Shown here: one piece after another, positions 26,994 to 36,168 of the stretch
Numbering within the stretch: position 1 is the first letter of the stretch
Layout: each line of letters begins with the position of its first letter
The notes under the pieces: generated by a model
The model's input: the letters and a program-made list of their open reading frames with translations, nothing else
Told to the model about the DNA's origin: nothing
Databases searched by the model: none
Assembly (NCBI GenBank): GCA_017516885.1
Contig: JAFXAR010000010.1
Coordinates: 1-49,989, forward strand
DNA length: 49,989 nucleotides
Source: Bacteroidaceae bacterium
GTDB taxonomy: Bacteria; Bacteroidota; Bacteroidia; Bacteroidales; Bacteroidaceae
Direction: 5' to 3'
Made by a program: the position numbers and the translations under genes

Positions 26994-28244
26994 ATGAACA
27001 TACGCAGATATAAACAGGTGATTGAGAACTTCTTCTCGCTTTCGGTGCTGAACGCTGTAAATATTGTTCTGCAGCTTGTCACGCTTCCATATATACTCAG
27101 TGTGGTGGGCAAGGGCAACTACGGCATATATGCTTATGTGTTCATGGTGGTGCAGTATATCATACTCTTCAGCACATACGGATTTAACTATTCGGCAACT
27201 AAGATGATTTCGCAGCTTCGCGATGACAGGACAGCTGTTACAAGGATATATAATGCTGTGATTGGATGCAAGACTTTGATTGCTGTGGCGCTTGTGCTGC
27301 TGGTGATGCTCTTCTCGGGCATGCTGTTCGAGGAGCGTGTAGGTTACACAATGTTCCTGCTTGGAACAGGAATGATTGCCGGTGACATAATGAACCCGGT
27401 TTGGCTGTTTCAGGGAATGGAGAAGATGAAGTTCATGACCTTGGTTAACTCTACCTCAAAGATACTGTTCACGGTGCTAGTGTTCTTTGTGGTGCGTAGC
27501 GTTGATGATTTTTATCTGCTTATTCTTCTTAACTCCTGCGGCTATCTGCTGGCTGGTATCTTGAGCATTGTACTTGCATACCGTCAGTTCAAGGTAAGGC
27601 TTGCAGTTCCGCGAATAGGGGATATGATTGCGCAGTTCAAGGACGGAGGAGCTATGTTTGGCTCTACATTTGGCATGAACCTTTACCGAAATGCCCATGT
27701 GATAATTCTTAAGCACTTTGCTTCCAATGAGGCTGTCGGGCTGTTTTCTGCTGCAGAAAAGGTTATTCATGGCTTTCAGTCGGTTATTCTGCCTGCTGCC
27801 CAGGCGCTTTTCCCTCATGTGTCGCTGCGCTTCAAGGGCAGGGATGACAAGGAAAATGCGGCTCTTATGAAGAGGGTAATACTGCCGTTTACGGCATTCG
27901 CCTTTGCCGCTGCAGTTTTTGTATATATATTTGCACCGTGGATTTCCGATTTGCTCTGCGGCCCGGAGTTCCGTGAGTGCATTCCGCTTATACGCATAAT
28001 GTCTCTTGTAATAATTTTCGGTGAGGTAAATTATATTGCAGGTATTGTGGGCCTTGTGAATATGGACCGTCAGAACTATTTTTTCCGTTCGGTCATTATA
28101 GCAGGCATTTTCAGCTGCATTGTAACCCTCGCATTGGTAAAATATTGCGGAGCTTATGCCGGCGCAATATCCCTGTCGGCATCGGAGGCGTTGCTTATGG
28201 TTTTGTGCCTTTATGGACTGTTTTATAAAAGCAAAGTTAAATGA
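26994..28244 (+). CDS. Wzx-type oligosaccharide flippase (MOP superfamily)
   Basis: 416 residues, about 12 membrane segments. The start LSVLNAVNIVLQLVTLPYILSVVGKGNYGIYAYV is the conserved first helix pair of polysaccharide flippases, and the central loop with FKDGGAMFGSTFGMNLY begins the second half. It moves undecaprenyl-linked repeat units to the periplasmic side. Its stop overlaps the ATG of the following GT2 gene by 4 bp. Confidence 0.92.
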   Translation: MNIRRYKQVIENFFSLSVLNAVNIVLQLVTLPYILSVVGKGNYGIYAYVFMVVQYIILFSTYGFNYSATKMISQLRDDRTAVTRIYNAVIGCKTLIAVALVLLVMLFSGMLFEERVGYTMFLLGTGMIAGDIMNPVWLFQGMEKMKFMTLVNSTSKILFTVLVFFVVRSVDDFYLLILLNSCGYLLAGILSIVLAYRQFKVRLAVPRIGDMIAQFKDGGAMFGSTFGMNLYRNAHVIILKHFASNEAVGLFSAAEKVIHGFQSVILPAAQALFPHVSLRFKGRDDKENAALMKRVILPFTAFAFAAAVFVYIFAPWISDLLCGPEFRECIPLIRIMSLVIIFGEVNYIAGIVGLVNMDRQNYFFRSVIIAGIFSCIVTLALVKYCGAYAGAISLSASEALLMVLCLYGLFYKSKVK

Positions 28245-29194
28245 CGGCAATAATACTTGTAAACTGGAATGGTGCAGATGATACCATAGCCTGCCTGAAA
28301 TCACTTCAGGCAGCTGAAGGAGACTTTTTCGTTGTTGTGGCCGATAATGCCTCAAATGACGATTCGCTTGAACGCATATCTGCCTTTATTAAGGAGAATG
28401 GCGAAGAGGAGCGTTTTCTTCTTTTGCCGCTTGACGATAATTATGGATTTGCCGTGGGCAACAACAAGGCCTTGGCTTATGCTGCCGGATTTTCTCCCGG
28501 CAGCTATATGCTCCTGAACAACGATACTGAGGTTGAACCTGATTTTCTTGAACAGATATGTTCTTTCTCGTGCTCTCATCCTGAATACCGCGTTATTATG
28601 CCGCGCATTAACTATTTCAGCGACAAGAAAGTGATTTGGGAGTGCGGCGGAGATATAAAGTATGGCAAGCGCTCGGTAAGATATGCAAATGCAGACGACG
28701 AGGTTCTTGACGGAGTAGAGTATTTTCCAATTTCATCAGTGTCGGGATGCGCGATGTTCTTCTATCCCGAACTACTTGAGAACGGATGCATATTCACTGA
28801 CCGCTATTTCTTTGGAGAGGAGGATTTTGAGTTCTCAATGCGCATGAAGGCGAAGGGCGTGTATATGGCGTGTGTGCCCTCTTCAAGGATATACCACAAA
28901 GTGGGCAGCTCACGCAATAAAATGAAGGCCATTGCCAATGTGGGCAAGTATTATATGTATTACATGAACCGGCTTATAACATTGAGGCTGCATTTCTCTC
29001 CCGTCAGGTTTCGTTTGACTAAATTATTGTACATGCCTAACTGCTTCCGTTATTTTTACAGTGTAAACCGCTCGCTTAAGAAATCGTGGAGGCTCATGTG
29101 CCGCCTTTACAGGGAAGTGGACACAAAGTATGGCATAAATAGGGACGATTTTCGTGCGCTGATGATAGACAATGACTATTTTGACAAGCAATGA
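28241..29194 (+). CDS. GT2 family glycosyltransferase (rhamnosyltransferase-like)
   Basis: 317 residues with a GT-A fold. Motifs: ILVNWNGADDTIACL at the start, DNASNDDS for the nucleotide site, LLNNDTEVEPDFL (the DxD-type metal site, here NDT), and GEEDFEFSMRMKAKG (the likely acceptor-side ED). This set resembles WbbL/rhamnosyltransferase-like cytoplasmic GT2 enzymes. It overlaps the flippase gene by 4 bp and the heparinase-like gene by 23 bp. The sugar donor is not known. Confidence 0.88.
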   Translation: MTAIILVNWNGADDTIACLKSLQAAEGDFFVVVADNASNDDSLERISAFIKENGEEERFLLLPLDDNYGFAVGNNKALAYAAGFSPGSYMLLNNDTEVEPDFLEQICSFSCSHPEYRVIMPRINYFSDKKVIWECGGDIKYGKRSVRYANADDEVLDGVEYFPISSVSGCAMFFYPELLENGCIFTDRYFFGEEDFEFSMRMKAKGVYMACVPSSRIYHKVGSSRNKMKAIANVGKYYMYYMNRLITLRLHFSPVRFRLTKLLYMPNCFRYFYSVNRSLKKSWRLMCRLYREVDTKYGINRDDFRALMIDNDYFDKQ

Positions 29195-30785
29195 CGCTGT
29201 GAAACTGTTGAAGTATTATAATACGATACGTTACCTGAAACCTGTGCAGATGCAATATCAGGTACTTTATAAGGCAAAGGCATTGCTTGGCAAAGTTTTT
29301 GGCCGCAAGCCGTGTTATGCAATGTACCGGCAGGGGCGCTGTCTGCGCTTTGCCGCGCCGTGGATAGAGAAGCCGGAATCGTACTGCGGAAACGGTGAGT
29401 TTGAGTTTCTTGGTTTGCGTTATAAGTTCAATGGAACGTGGGACGACCGCTCAAATGGCGATTTGTGGAGATATAATTTCAATTATATGGATTTCCTTCT
29501 GCAGCCATCAATGGGGGCGGAGGAGGGTTGCGAATGGATAGAAAAATTCATTGCATCAATGCCGTTGAACAGTATCGCCAATGACCCTTACCCAATATCT
29601 TTACGGGGCATCAACTGGATTAAATTTGTATCAAGACACCGCGATTCATTGTCGGCCGAACAGATGAAGCGCATTGATACGGCGCTCTATTCGCAATATC
29701 TGATATTGGCCGGCAGGGTAGAGAAGCATCTGCTTGCCAACCATTATCTTGAAAATGGCTTTTCATTGCTGTTCGGGGCATTATATTTCAATGACGAGAA
29801 ATTGCTAAGGCTTGCCGGAAAAATAATCCGTTCGCAGCTTGAGGAGCAGATATTGCCCGATGGAGCGCATTTTGAACTTAGCCCTATGTATCATTGCGTA
29901 ATACTTGAGCGTTTGCTTGACTGTATAAGCATAGCTAAAGGGAATGGCTGCAAGGAACTTTTGGATTTTATGTTCGGAAAGGCAAAGAAGATGCTTGGCT
30001 GGCTCACTGCCGTTGTTATGAGCGATGGAAATATACCGCTACTGAATGATTCGGCTTTGGGTATAGCGCCACTGCCTGCGGAGTTGGCAGAGTACGCAGA
30101 TACGCTTGGCGTAAACTCTCTTAAGAACCCTCTATTAGAATGCGGATACCGCAGATTTGAGAGGGAGGGGTATGATGTATTTGCGGATGTTGCTGCAATA
30201 GGGCCGTCGTATAATCCGGGGCACAGCCATGCCGATACATTTACTTTTGTGATGAATGTTGCTGGGAAACCGTTTATTGTTGATACAGGAACATCTACAT
30301 ATACAGCGGGAACCCGACGCTCTTATGAGCGCTCTACAATTGCCCACAATACTGTTTCTGTCGCCGGCAGGGACAGCAGCAGAGTATGGGGGTCTTTCCG
30401 CTGCGCTGAGCGTGCCAAAGTTGTTATTGATGACGAAACGTGTAATTATGTAAAGGCATCGCACAATGGCTACAGTTCCATGGGTGTAACAGTTTCCCGC
30501 AGTTTTGCGGCAGGTGAGAAAGAATTCACTGTTATAGATGAGATTCACGGCAAGGATGCCGAAGGCATTGCTTCATTTCATCTTGCACCGGGAGTTGAGG
30601 TTATTTCGGCAACTGATGCCGAGGCTGTCACGTCGCTGGGAACACTGCGCTTTAGCGGTGCGTCGGCAGTTGTTGCAGAAACGGTTGAGGTTTCTTCCTC
30701 ATATAACAGCCTGCAATCTGCTGTGCGTCTCTCAGTTTCATTCAGGAAGAGATTGTCAACAGTTATTGTACCAAAAACAATATAA
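29172..30785 (+). CDS. Heparinase II/III family protein in the polysaccharide operon
   Basis: 537 residues. The N-terminal 300 residues are helical (alpha/alpha toroid, e.g. HLLANHYLENGFSLLFGALYF, where NHYLENG is a family-typical motif). The C-terminal part is the heparinase II/III beta domain, with GHSHADTFTF near residue 350 and STIAHNTVSVAGRDSSRVWG. Such proteins are polysaccharide lyases acting on uronic acid polymers, or divergent members in capsule loci. I see no signal peptide, which is odd for a lyase acting in the periplasm. It overlaps the GT2 gene by 23 bp, and the next GT4 starts 1 bp after its stop. Confidence 0.82.
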   Translation: MTILTSNDAVKLLKYYNTIRYLKPVQMQYQVLYKAKALLGKVFGRKPCYAMYRQGRCLRFAAPWIEKPESYCGNGEFEFLGLRYKFNGTWDDRSNGDLWRYNFNYMDFLLQPSMGAEEGCEWIEKFIASMPLNSIANDPYPISLRGINWIKFVSRHRDSLSAEQMKRIDTALYSQYLILAGRVEKHLLANHYLENGFSLLFGALYFNDEKLLRLAGKIIRSQLEEQILPDGAHFELSPMYHCVILERLLDCISIAKGNGCKELLDFMFGKAKKMLGWLTAVVMSDGNIPLLNDSALGIAPLPAELAEYADTLGVNSLKNPLLECGYRRFEREGYDVFADVAAIGPSYNPGHSHADTFTFVMNVAGKPFIVDTGTSTYTAGTRRSYERSTIAHNTVSVAGRDSSRVWGSFRCAERAKVVIDDETCNYVKASHNGYSSMGVTVSRSFAAGEKEFTVIDEIHGKDAEGIASFHLAPGVEVISATDAEAVTSLGTLRFSGASAVVAETVEVSSSYNSLQSAVRLSVSFRKRLSTVIVPKTI

Positions 30786-30786
30786 T

Positions 30787-31917
30787 ATGAAAGTTCTGCT
30801 ATGTTCGCCATACGAGCCAAAGTTTAAAGACAATGGCGGGGGTATTGTAAAGTGGGCAAAGAATCTTATGGGGTATTATAAAAAGAATAGAGAAGGCGTT
30901 GATGTTGAGGTTTTGCCTTTTGACCGTTCTATATATGTCCATGATAACTTGAATGTCCTTGTTAGGATGTACAATGGCATTAAGGATTATCTTGCCTTGA
31001 TAAGAAAAACGTATAATCGTATAAAAGAAGAAAAATTTGACGTACTGCATTTATGCTCCAGTGCTCAATGGAGTATTATACGCGATTACTTGGTAATGAA
31101 GATTGCCCGGCAAAAGAATGTTGCAGGTATCGTTCATTTTCATTGTGGTCGTATTCCTAAGATTGCGTCTGATGGTGGACTTAAGTGGCGTATACTCAAG
31201 AAGGTTGTGGCTATGTCAAGTGCAACAATAGTGCTTGATGATGAATCGTACAGGGTGCTGACTTCATTTGGGTATGATAATGTCTATAAAGTTCCAAATC
31301 CAATATCAATTGAACTTGGTGAAGAAATAGCTTGCGTTAGTAACAAGACTTCTCGCGTCTCACGCCGTGTGCTGTTTGTTGGACATGTGCTTCCAAGCAA
31401 AGGTGTCTATGAACTTGTTCGTGCATGCGCTGGAATAGAAAATATTGAATTGCGTATTGTTGGGCGCATTGAAGAAAAAGTTAAAGCTGAATTGTCTGCT
31501 ATGGCGGGTGACTGGCTCTTGCTTCTTGGTGAGAAAACACATGAGGAAGTCTTGTGCGAGATGCTCTCTTGTGAACTTTTCGTGCTCCCTTCGTACACAG
31601 AGGGATTTCCAAATGTTATAATTGAAGCTATGGCTTGTGGAACACCTATAATAGCTACCGGGGTAGGGGCTATCCCTGAAATACTTGAATGCGCCGGAGG
31701 TGCAAAGGCTGGTGTCATTGTACCAGTGCGTGATGTCAATTCATTACGCGATGCAATATCAGAACTTATTGATGATGAAACTGTGAAAAAGGAATTGTCT
31801 TTCAATGCGGTTGAAAAGGTTAACGCTTGCTATGGGGTTCCTATTGTGTGGAAACGCTTGGTTGATGTATGGGAAAAGGCTGCATCCCGCAGAATCAATA
31901 AGGGTAAAAGATGTTAA
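30787..31917 (+). CDS. GT4 family glycosyltransferase
   Basis: 376 residues from the ATG at 30787 (MKVLLCSPYEPKFKDNGGG), 1 bp after the heparinase-like stop; the frame is open further upstream but that part lies inside the heparinase-like gene. It has a GT-B fold with N-terminal acceptor domain, then VLFVGHVLPSKGVYEL at the second domain, and the donor-site E-x7-E region YTEGFPNVIIEAMACGTPII. This is a retaining transferase for an unknown NDP-sugar. Codon use is more AT-rich than in the genes at either end of the locus, which fits a variable cassette. Confidence 0.9.
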   Translation: MKVLLCSPYEPKFKDNGGGIVKWAKNLMGYYKKNREGVDVEVLPFDRSIYVHDNLNVLVRMYNGIKDYLALIRKTYNRIKEEKFDVLHLCSSAQWSIIRDYLVMKIARQKNVAGIVHFHCGRIPKIASDGGLKWRILKKVVAMSSATIVLDDESYRVLTSFGYDNVYKVPNPISIELGEEIACVSNKTSRVSRRVLFVGHVLPSKGVYELVRACAGIENIELRIVGRIEEKVKAELSAMAGDWLLLLGEKTHEEVLCEMLSCELFVLPSYTEGFPNVIIEAMACGTPIIATGVGAIPEILECAGGAKAGVIVPVRDVNSLRDAISELIDDETVKKELSFNAVEKVNACYGVPIVWKRLVDVWEKAASRRINKGKRC

Positions 31918-32087
31918 CAATAAAATGAGATAAATGCTTCCTGTTGTGGAAAACTGCGTATATGTATAAGTGCTTCTCGTTTGTTGATATTCAAAAATGG
32001 AGCTTAATTCGCAAACTTAAGGATGTTCGCTTTCGCTGAATATATGATGAAAACCTGATAGGATGTCTTATTATAGTTCTCATTTAA

Positions 32088-32119
32088 TTTGGGTAACATA
32101 ATATTTATTGCGATATTTG
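32088..32119 (+). promoter_or_regulatory. Promoter before the two-domain oxidoreductase
   Basis: TTTG (32088-32091), a 20-bp spacer, then GATATTTG (32112-32119), one base from TAnnTTTG. The rest of the gap 31918-32142 shows no gene. The 32143 gene is thus likely transcribed separately from the GT4 gene. Confidence 0.5.
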
Positions 32120-32142
32120 TAAAATAAAAAAGTCCGAGTCAC

Positions 32143-34260
32143 ATGAAACAGATAATACAAGACCTGAAATCAGGTAATACAATTCTAGAGGAAGTGCCAG
32201 TTCCTAATGTTAAAAGCGGATGCGTCCTGATTAAGACTACACGCACCCTTGTCTCGCTTGGAACAGAACGAATGCTGGTGGAGTTTGGTAAGGCTAACCT
32301 CATAGACAAAGCGAGGCAGCAGCCTGATAAGGTAAAGCAGGTTCTTGATAAGTTGAAGACTGATGGAGTAATGCCTACTCTTGAGGCTGTATTCAACAAA
32401 CTCGGCCAGCCACTGCCTTTGGGATATTGCAACGTTGGACGGGTAATTGCTGTAGGAAAGGGAGTTACAGAGTTTGTTGTGGGTGACAGGGTTGCCTCTA
32501 ATGGCAATCATGCAGAGTATGTGTGTGTCCCAAAGAATCTGGTAGCAAAGATTCCCGATAATGTTTCAGATGAAGAGGCTGCTTTTACGGTTATAGGCTC
32601 TATTGGACTGGAAGGTATCCGCTTGTTCAAGCCCGAACTTGGAGAAACTGTAGTTGTCACGGGACTTGGACTTATAGGTCTGGTTGTCGCTCAATTGCTT
32701 CTCTCCAATGGCTGCAGAGTAATAGGTATTGACTTTGACCAAGAGAAGGTGGATATGGCAAAGGCAAAAGGAATTATGGCTATAAATCCCGGTGCTGGTG
32801 TTAATCCTGTGAAATATGTTGAAGAAGTAACGTGTGGAGTGGGTGCAGATGGTGTTATAATAACAGCTTCGGCAAAAACAGACGATGTGATGCACCAATC
32901 CTGCGAGATGTGCAGAAAAAGAGGAAGAGTAATTCTTGTGGGCGTTGTTGGCCTTAATTTACGTCGTGATGATTTCTATAAGAAAGAACTAACTTTTCAG
33001 GTATCATGCTCTTATGGAGCAGGACGTTACGATGAGGATTATGAGAACAAGGGGCATGATTACCCTCTGCCTTATGTACGTTGGACTGAGAAACGTAATT
33101 TTGAGACGATTTTATACGCAATATCGTCTGGTGGTCTTGATGTTAAGTCATTGATAACAGAAGAGGTTGAACTGGAAAACTATATGGAGATATATGGGAA
33201 TATGCGTAAGCGCGGTTCCATTGCCTCTATAATAAAGTTCCCTGAAGAAAGTGTAATTGAGCGTGTTGTTGCAATAGGGGGAAGTGGATTCAAGCCAGGT
33301 AACGGCAAGATTGGTATTATTGGAGCAGGAAATTTTACATCAAGTACAGCTATCCCTGCTTTGCAAAAGGCAAACGCAAAGATAAAGTACATAGCTAGTG
33401 CCGGTGGACTGAATGCAAAAATTCTTGCCAAGAAAGTTGGTGCTGAATGTGCTACCTCTGATTATAATGAGATTCTGAAAGATCCAGAGGTTAATATGGT
33501 TATAATAACTACTAGGCATAATCTCCATGCCAGAATGGTGCTTGAATCACTTAGGGCGGGAAAAAGTGTGTTTGTGGAAAAACCGTTATGCCTTAATAAA
33601 GCAGAACTGGACGATATTGAGGAGGCTTGCAAGAATGCTCCAGAAGGTGTAACTCTTACAGTTGGATTCAACCGCCGCTTCTCGCCATTTGCAACGAAGC
33701 TAAAGCAACTGGCCGGTGAAGGTCCAAAGAATATTGTCGCAACTATGAATGCAGGCTTTATACCTGCAGATGTCTGGGTGCATGATCTTGAAATCGGCGG
33801 CGGGCGAATTGTTGGAGAGGCATGTCATTTTATAGACTTGTGTTCTTACATTGCAGGGTCAAAAGTTATAGCGGTATGTATGAATGCTATGGGCGTGAAT
33901 CCTGAGGAGAATACAGATAATGCAACAATCATTCTGAAATATGAGAATGGCACAAATGCTGTAATAAATTATTTTGCAAATGGCTCGAAATCTTACGCAA
34001 AAGAGCGTATTGAGGTCTATTCTCAAGAACGTGTGTTCGTTATTGATAATTGGAGGAAACTGCATGCTTATGGCACGAAAGGTTTTTCAAAAAAAACCGG
34101 AACCATGGATAAGGGACACAAGGATGAGTTTGCATTATTGAATGAACGTATGCTGAACGGTGGGGCTCCTTTGATACCGCTTGAGAGCATCATTAACACT
34201 ACCCAAGCTTCTTTTGCTGCAATAGATTCGCTAAAGACTGGCAAATGGATAGAAATTTAA
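32143..34260 (+). CDS. Two-domain oxidoreductase: MDR dehydrogenase fused to Gfo/Idh/MocA oxidoreductase
   Basis: 705 residues. Residues 1-345 are a medium-chain dehydrogenase fold with an NAD(P) site (VVVTGLGLIGLVVAQLL). The usual catalytic zinc ligands (Cys, then G-H-E) are replaced, e.g. LGYCNVGRV where GHE would stand. Residues 380-705 are a Gfo/Idh/MocA domain with GKIGIIGAGNFT and the E-K-P motif (VFVEKPLCL). Fusions of this kind occur in polysaccharide gene clusters, and the pair probably carries out a linked two-step change on a sugar nucleotide or lipid-linked sugar. The precise reaction is not known. Confidence 0.85.
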   Translation: MKQIIQDLKSGNTILEEVPVPNVKSGCVLIKTTRTLVSLGTERMLVEFGKANLIDKARQQPDKVKQVLDKLKTDGVMPTLEAVFNKLGQPLPLGYCNVGRVIAVGKGVTEFVVGDRVASNGNHAEYVCVPKNLVAKIPDNVSDEEAAFTVIGSIGLEGIRLFKPELGETVVVTGLGLIGLVVAQLLLSNGCRVIGIDFDQEKVDMAKAKGIMAINPGAGVNPVKYVEEVTCGVGADGVIITASAKTDDVMHQSCEMCRKRGRVILVGVVGLNLRRDDFYKKELTFQVSCSYGAGRYDEDYENKGHDYPLPYVRWTEKRNFETILYAISSGGLDVKSLITEEVELENYMEIYGNMRKRGSIASIIKFPEESVIERVVAIGGSGFKPGNGKIGIIGAGNFTSSTAIPALQKANAKIKYIASAGGLNAKILAKKVGAECATSDYNEILKDPEVNMVIITTRHNLHARMVLESLRAGKSVFVEKPLCLNKAELDDIEEACKNAPEGVTLTVGFNRRFSPFATKLKQLAGEGPKNIVATMNAGFIPADVWVHDLEIGGGRIVGEACHFIDLCSYIAGSKVIAVCMNAMGVNPEENTDNATIILKYENGTNAVINYFANGSKSYAKERIEVYSQERVFVIDNWRKLHAYGTKGFSKKTGTMDKGHKDEFALLNERMLNGGAPLIPLESIINTTQASFAAIDSLKTGKWIEI

Positions 34261-34299
34261 CATGCAGTATTGCTAAATGCCATAATAAGGGTAATTCTT

Positions 34300-34330
34300 T
34301 TTGCCGCGTAAGGATTATTTTATAATTTTG
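34300..34330 (+). promoter_or_regulatory. Promoter of the last glycosyltransferase
   Basis: TTTG (34300-34303), a 19-bp spacer and TAATTTTG (34323-34330) give a full match to the Bacteroidetes consensus. Transcription near 34337 leaves only 11-17 nt before the GTG start. Confidence 0.7.
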
Positions 34331-34347
34331 CATGAATTATAAATTTC

Positions 34348-35550
34348 GTGCGCGTGAAAGTACTCATTGTCTCTTTCTATTACGAACCGGAATTGGGCGC
34401 AGCCCCAAGCCGCATCACAAATCTTGCCAAGGGGCTTAAGGCTTCAGGGGTTGATGTTGATGTGCTTACCTGTCTGCCCAATTACCCCAAAGGGCGTATT
34501 TTTGACGGTTACCGCCGCCGCTTTTCCATGAAGGAGACGATTGACGGAATAAATGTATTCCGCTACTGGACTTATGCAACAGTGTCAAAGAATCCGTTCA
34601 AGAGGGTATTTTCAATGACTTCGTATGCCATGACTATGTGGCGCTTTGCCTTCAAGCGCAAACTCATAAAAGGTTACGACCGTGTCATAGTGCAGTCTCC
34701 TCCTATAATGGTTGCGGCATCGGCAATGCTGCTTTTCAAGAAACTTTATGGAAAGAGAGTGGTGCTAAATGTCTCCGACCTTTGGCCCGGTTCTGCCGTT
34801 GAGCTTGGCTTTGTGCGCAAGGGAAGCATATCTTTTAAGGTGCTCTCATCACTTGAACGCTTCATTTACAGAAACTCTGCTGCGGTGATGGGGCAGTCGA
34901 ATGAGATTGTAGAGCATGTGGGTGGAATGTTCCCGGGAAAGCCTCTGTTCCTTTATTTGAATTTGCAGCCGCAGAACGTGCCGTCATTTACACCAAAGGC
35001 GCGCAATTCAACGCTTAAAGTTGTGTATGCCGGTCTTTTTGGCGTAGCGCAGGATATGCTCTCATTGATAAAGTCGGTTGACTTTAAATCTTTGGGTGTT
35101 GAAATGCACCTTTATGGTGGCGGCAACCAGCTTGACGATATTTTGTCATATATAAAGGAGGGCGACAAGAATATATGGTATCATGGATATGTGTCGAAAC
35201 AGCAGATTAACGAGGAGCTGAAACAGTACGACCTCTCCATAATACCCTTGGCGGTAAGCATTTATGGTGCTGTACCGTCAAAGATATTCGACCTTCTGCC
35301 GGCCGGTGTCCCAATCCTCTTCAGCGGCAGCGGCGAGGGCGCTGCAACTGTTGCTGAAAATGGATTCGGGCTTGTATCAAAATATGGCGACTATAAGGCG
35401 CTGGAAGAGAATATAAGGCGTTTCACGGAAATGTCCGATGCCGAATATTCAAGCTACTCGGCTAATTGTCTGAATGCGGCCGGCAGCAAGTTCTCGTTTG
35501 CCATGCAGATGGATAAATTCTGCAAATTTCTTCGTGAGCCGGGGTGTTAG
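34348..35550 (+). CDS. GT4 family glycosyltransferase, WbuB-like
   Basis: 400 residues with a GT-B fold. The opening VLIVSFYYEPELGAAPSRITNLAKGL, and then CLPNYPKGRIFDGYRRRF and NVSDLWPGSAVELG, are characteristic of the WbuB-type group (in E. coli a fucosamine transferase; the donor here is unknown). The start is GTG at 34348 or 34354; no ATG is close enough. It has its own consensus promoter. Its stop overlaps the stop of the convergent thioesterase gene, with no terminator between. Confidence 0.88.
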   Translation: MRVKVLIVSFYYEPELGAAPSRITNLAKGLKASGVDVDVLTCLPNYPKGRIFDGYRRRFSMKETIDGINVFRYWTYATVSKNPFKRVFSMTSYAMTMWRFAFKRKLIKGYDRVIVQSPPIMVAASAMLLFKKLYGKRVVLNVSDLWPGSAVELGFVRKGSISFKVLSSLERFIYRNSAAVMGQSNEIVEHVGGMFPGKPLFLYLNLQPQNVPSFTPKARNSTLKVVYAGLFGVAQDMLSLIKSVDFKSLGVEMHLYGGGNQLDDILSYIKEGDKNIWYHGYVSKQQINEELKQYDLSIIPLAVSIYGAVPSKIFDLLPAGVPILFSGSGEGAATVAENGFGLVSKYGDYKALEENIRRFTEMSDAEYSSYSANCLNAAGSKFSFAMQMDKFCKFLREPGC

Positions 35551-36023
35551 TCCTCAACCTCGCATCCGCTGAACCAGAAATCCTTTTCGGAAATATCCTT
35601 TGGGAATGTGTAGTAGGTCATTTCGGCGCTTGAACAGAGAGTGCCGTCGAGTGATATTGTGGCTTCAATGAATACAAAATTGCGCTTAACCTCTTTTACG
35701 CGCCCGCGAATTTCAACCTTTACATTTTCTCCTGTCGGCACAGGCTTCTTGTATTTCACATTGAGGTTTGTTGTCATTCCCGATGTCTGGAACTTGCGTG
35801 CAATTATCCACCCTCCTATTTCATCGAGCAGCGTTGCCTGAATGCCGCCGTGAAGCGTGTTCATCCAGCCCTGATAATTGTCGCGGGGATTCCAAATTGA
35901 AACAATGTCATCGCCGTCCTCATAGAATTCCATCTTCAGTCCGTATGGGTTGGTTGGGGCGCATGCAAAACAGTTGTAGCCTTTGTCGGTAAGGCCAATC
36001 CAAGGGTTTATAATCTTTTTCAT
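35547..36023 (-). CDS. PaaI-family (hotdog fold) thioesterase
   Basis: 158 residues from the ATG at 36023 (MKKIINPWIG). A longer frame begins at 36065, but a -7 box lies at 36044-36051, so that ATG would be upstream of transcription. The hotdog motif NTLHGGIQATLLDEIGGWII carries the H-G-G and the Glu/Asp of the active site. N-terminal CFACAPTNPYGLKMEF is typical of the PaaI/YbgC-like thioesterases that hydrolyse acyl-CoA. The convergent glycosyltransferase overlaps its stop. Confidence 0.85.
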   Translation of the reverse strand: MKKIINPWIGLTDKGYNCFACAPTNPYGLKMEFYEDGDDIVSIWNPRDNYQGWMNTLHGGIQATLLDEIGGWIIARKFQTSGMTTNLNVKYKKPVPTGENVKVEIRGRVKEVKRNFVFIEATISLDGTLCSSAEMTYYTFPKDISEKDFWFSGCEVED

Positions 36024-36043
36024 TTGCAATGTTTTTTTTGTTG

Positions 36044-36051
36044 CAAAGGTA
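36044..36051 (-). promoter_or_regulatory. -7 box of the thioesterase gene
   Basis: On the minus strand TACCTTTG, followed by CA. There is no TTTG at a normal distance. It decides the thioesterase start at 36023. Confidence 0.5.
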
Positions 36052-36135
36052 CTTTGTTTTGCCAAATATTATGGCAATTTATATTTTCTTAATATTATGC
36101 ATTTGATTTTGGATATATTTGTGCCACTTTTTTAG

Positions 36136-36143
36136 TAACTTTG
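36136..36143 (+). promoter_or_regulatory. -7 box of the TraB/GumN gene
   Basis: TAACTTTG fits the consensus; TTTG at 36108-36111 is 24 bp upstream, so the -33 is uncertain. The start of transcription near 36150 leaves about 19 nt of leader. Confidence 0.5.
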
Positions 36144-36168
36144 GCGCATATAGTAAAAATATGTAATT

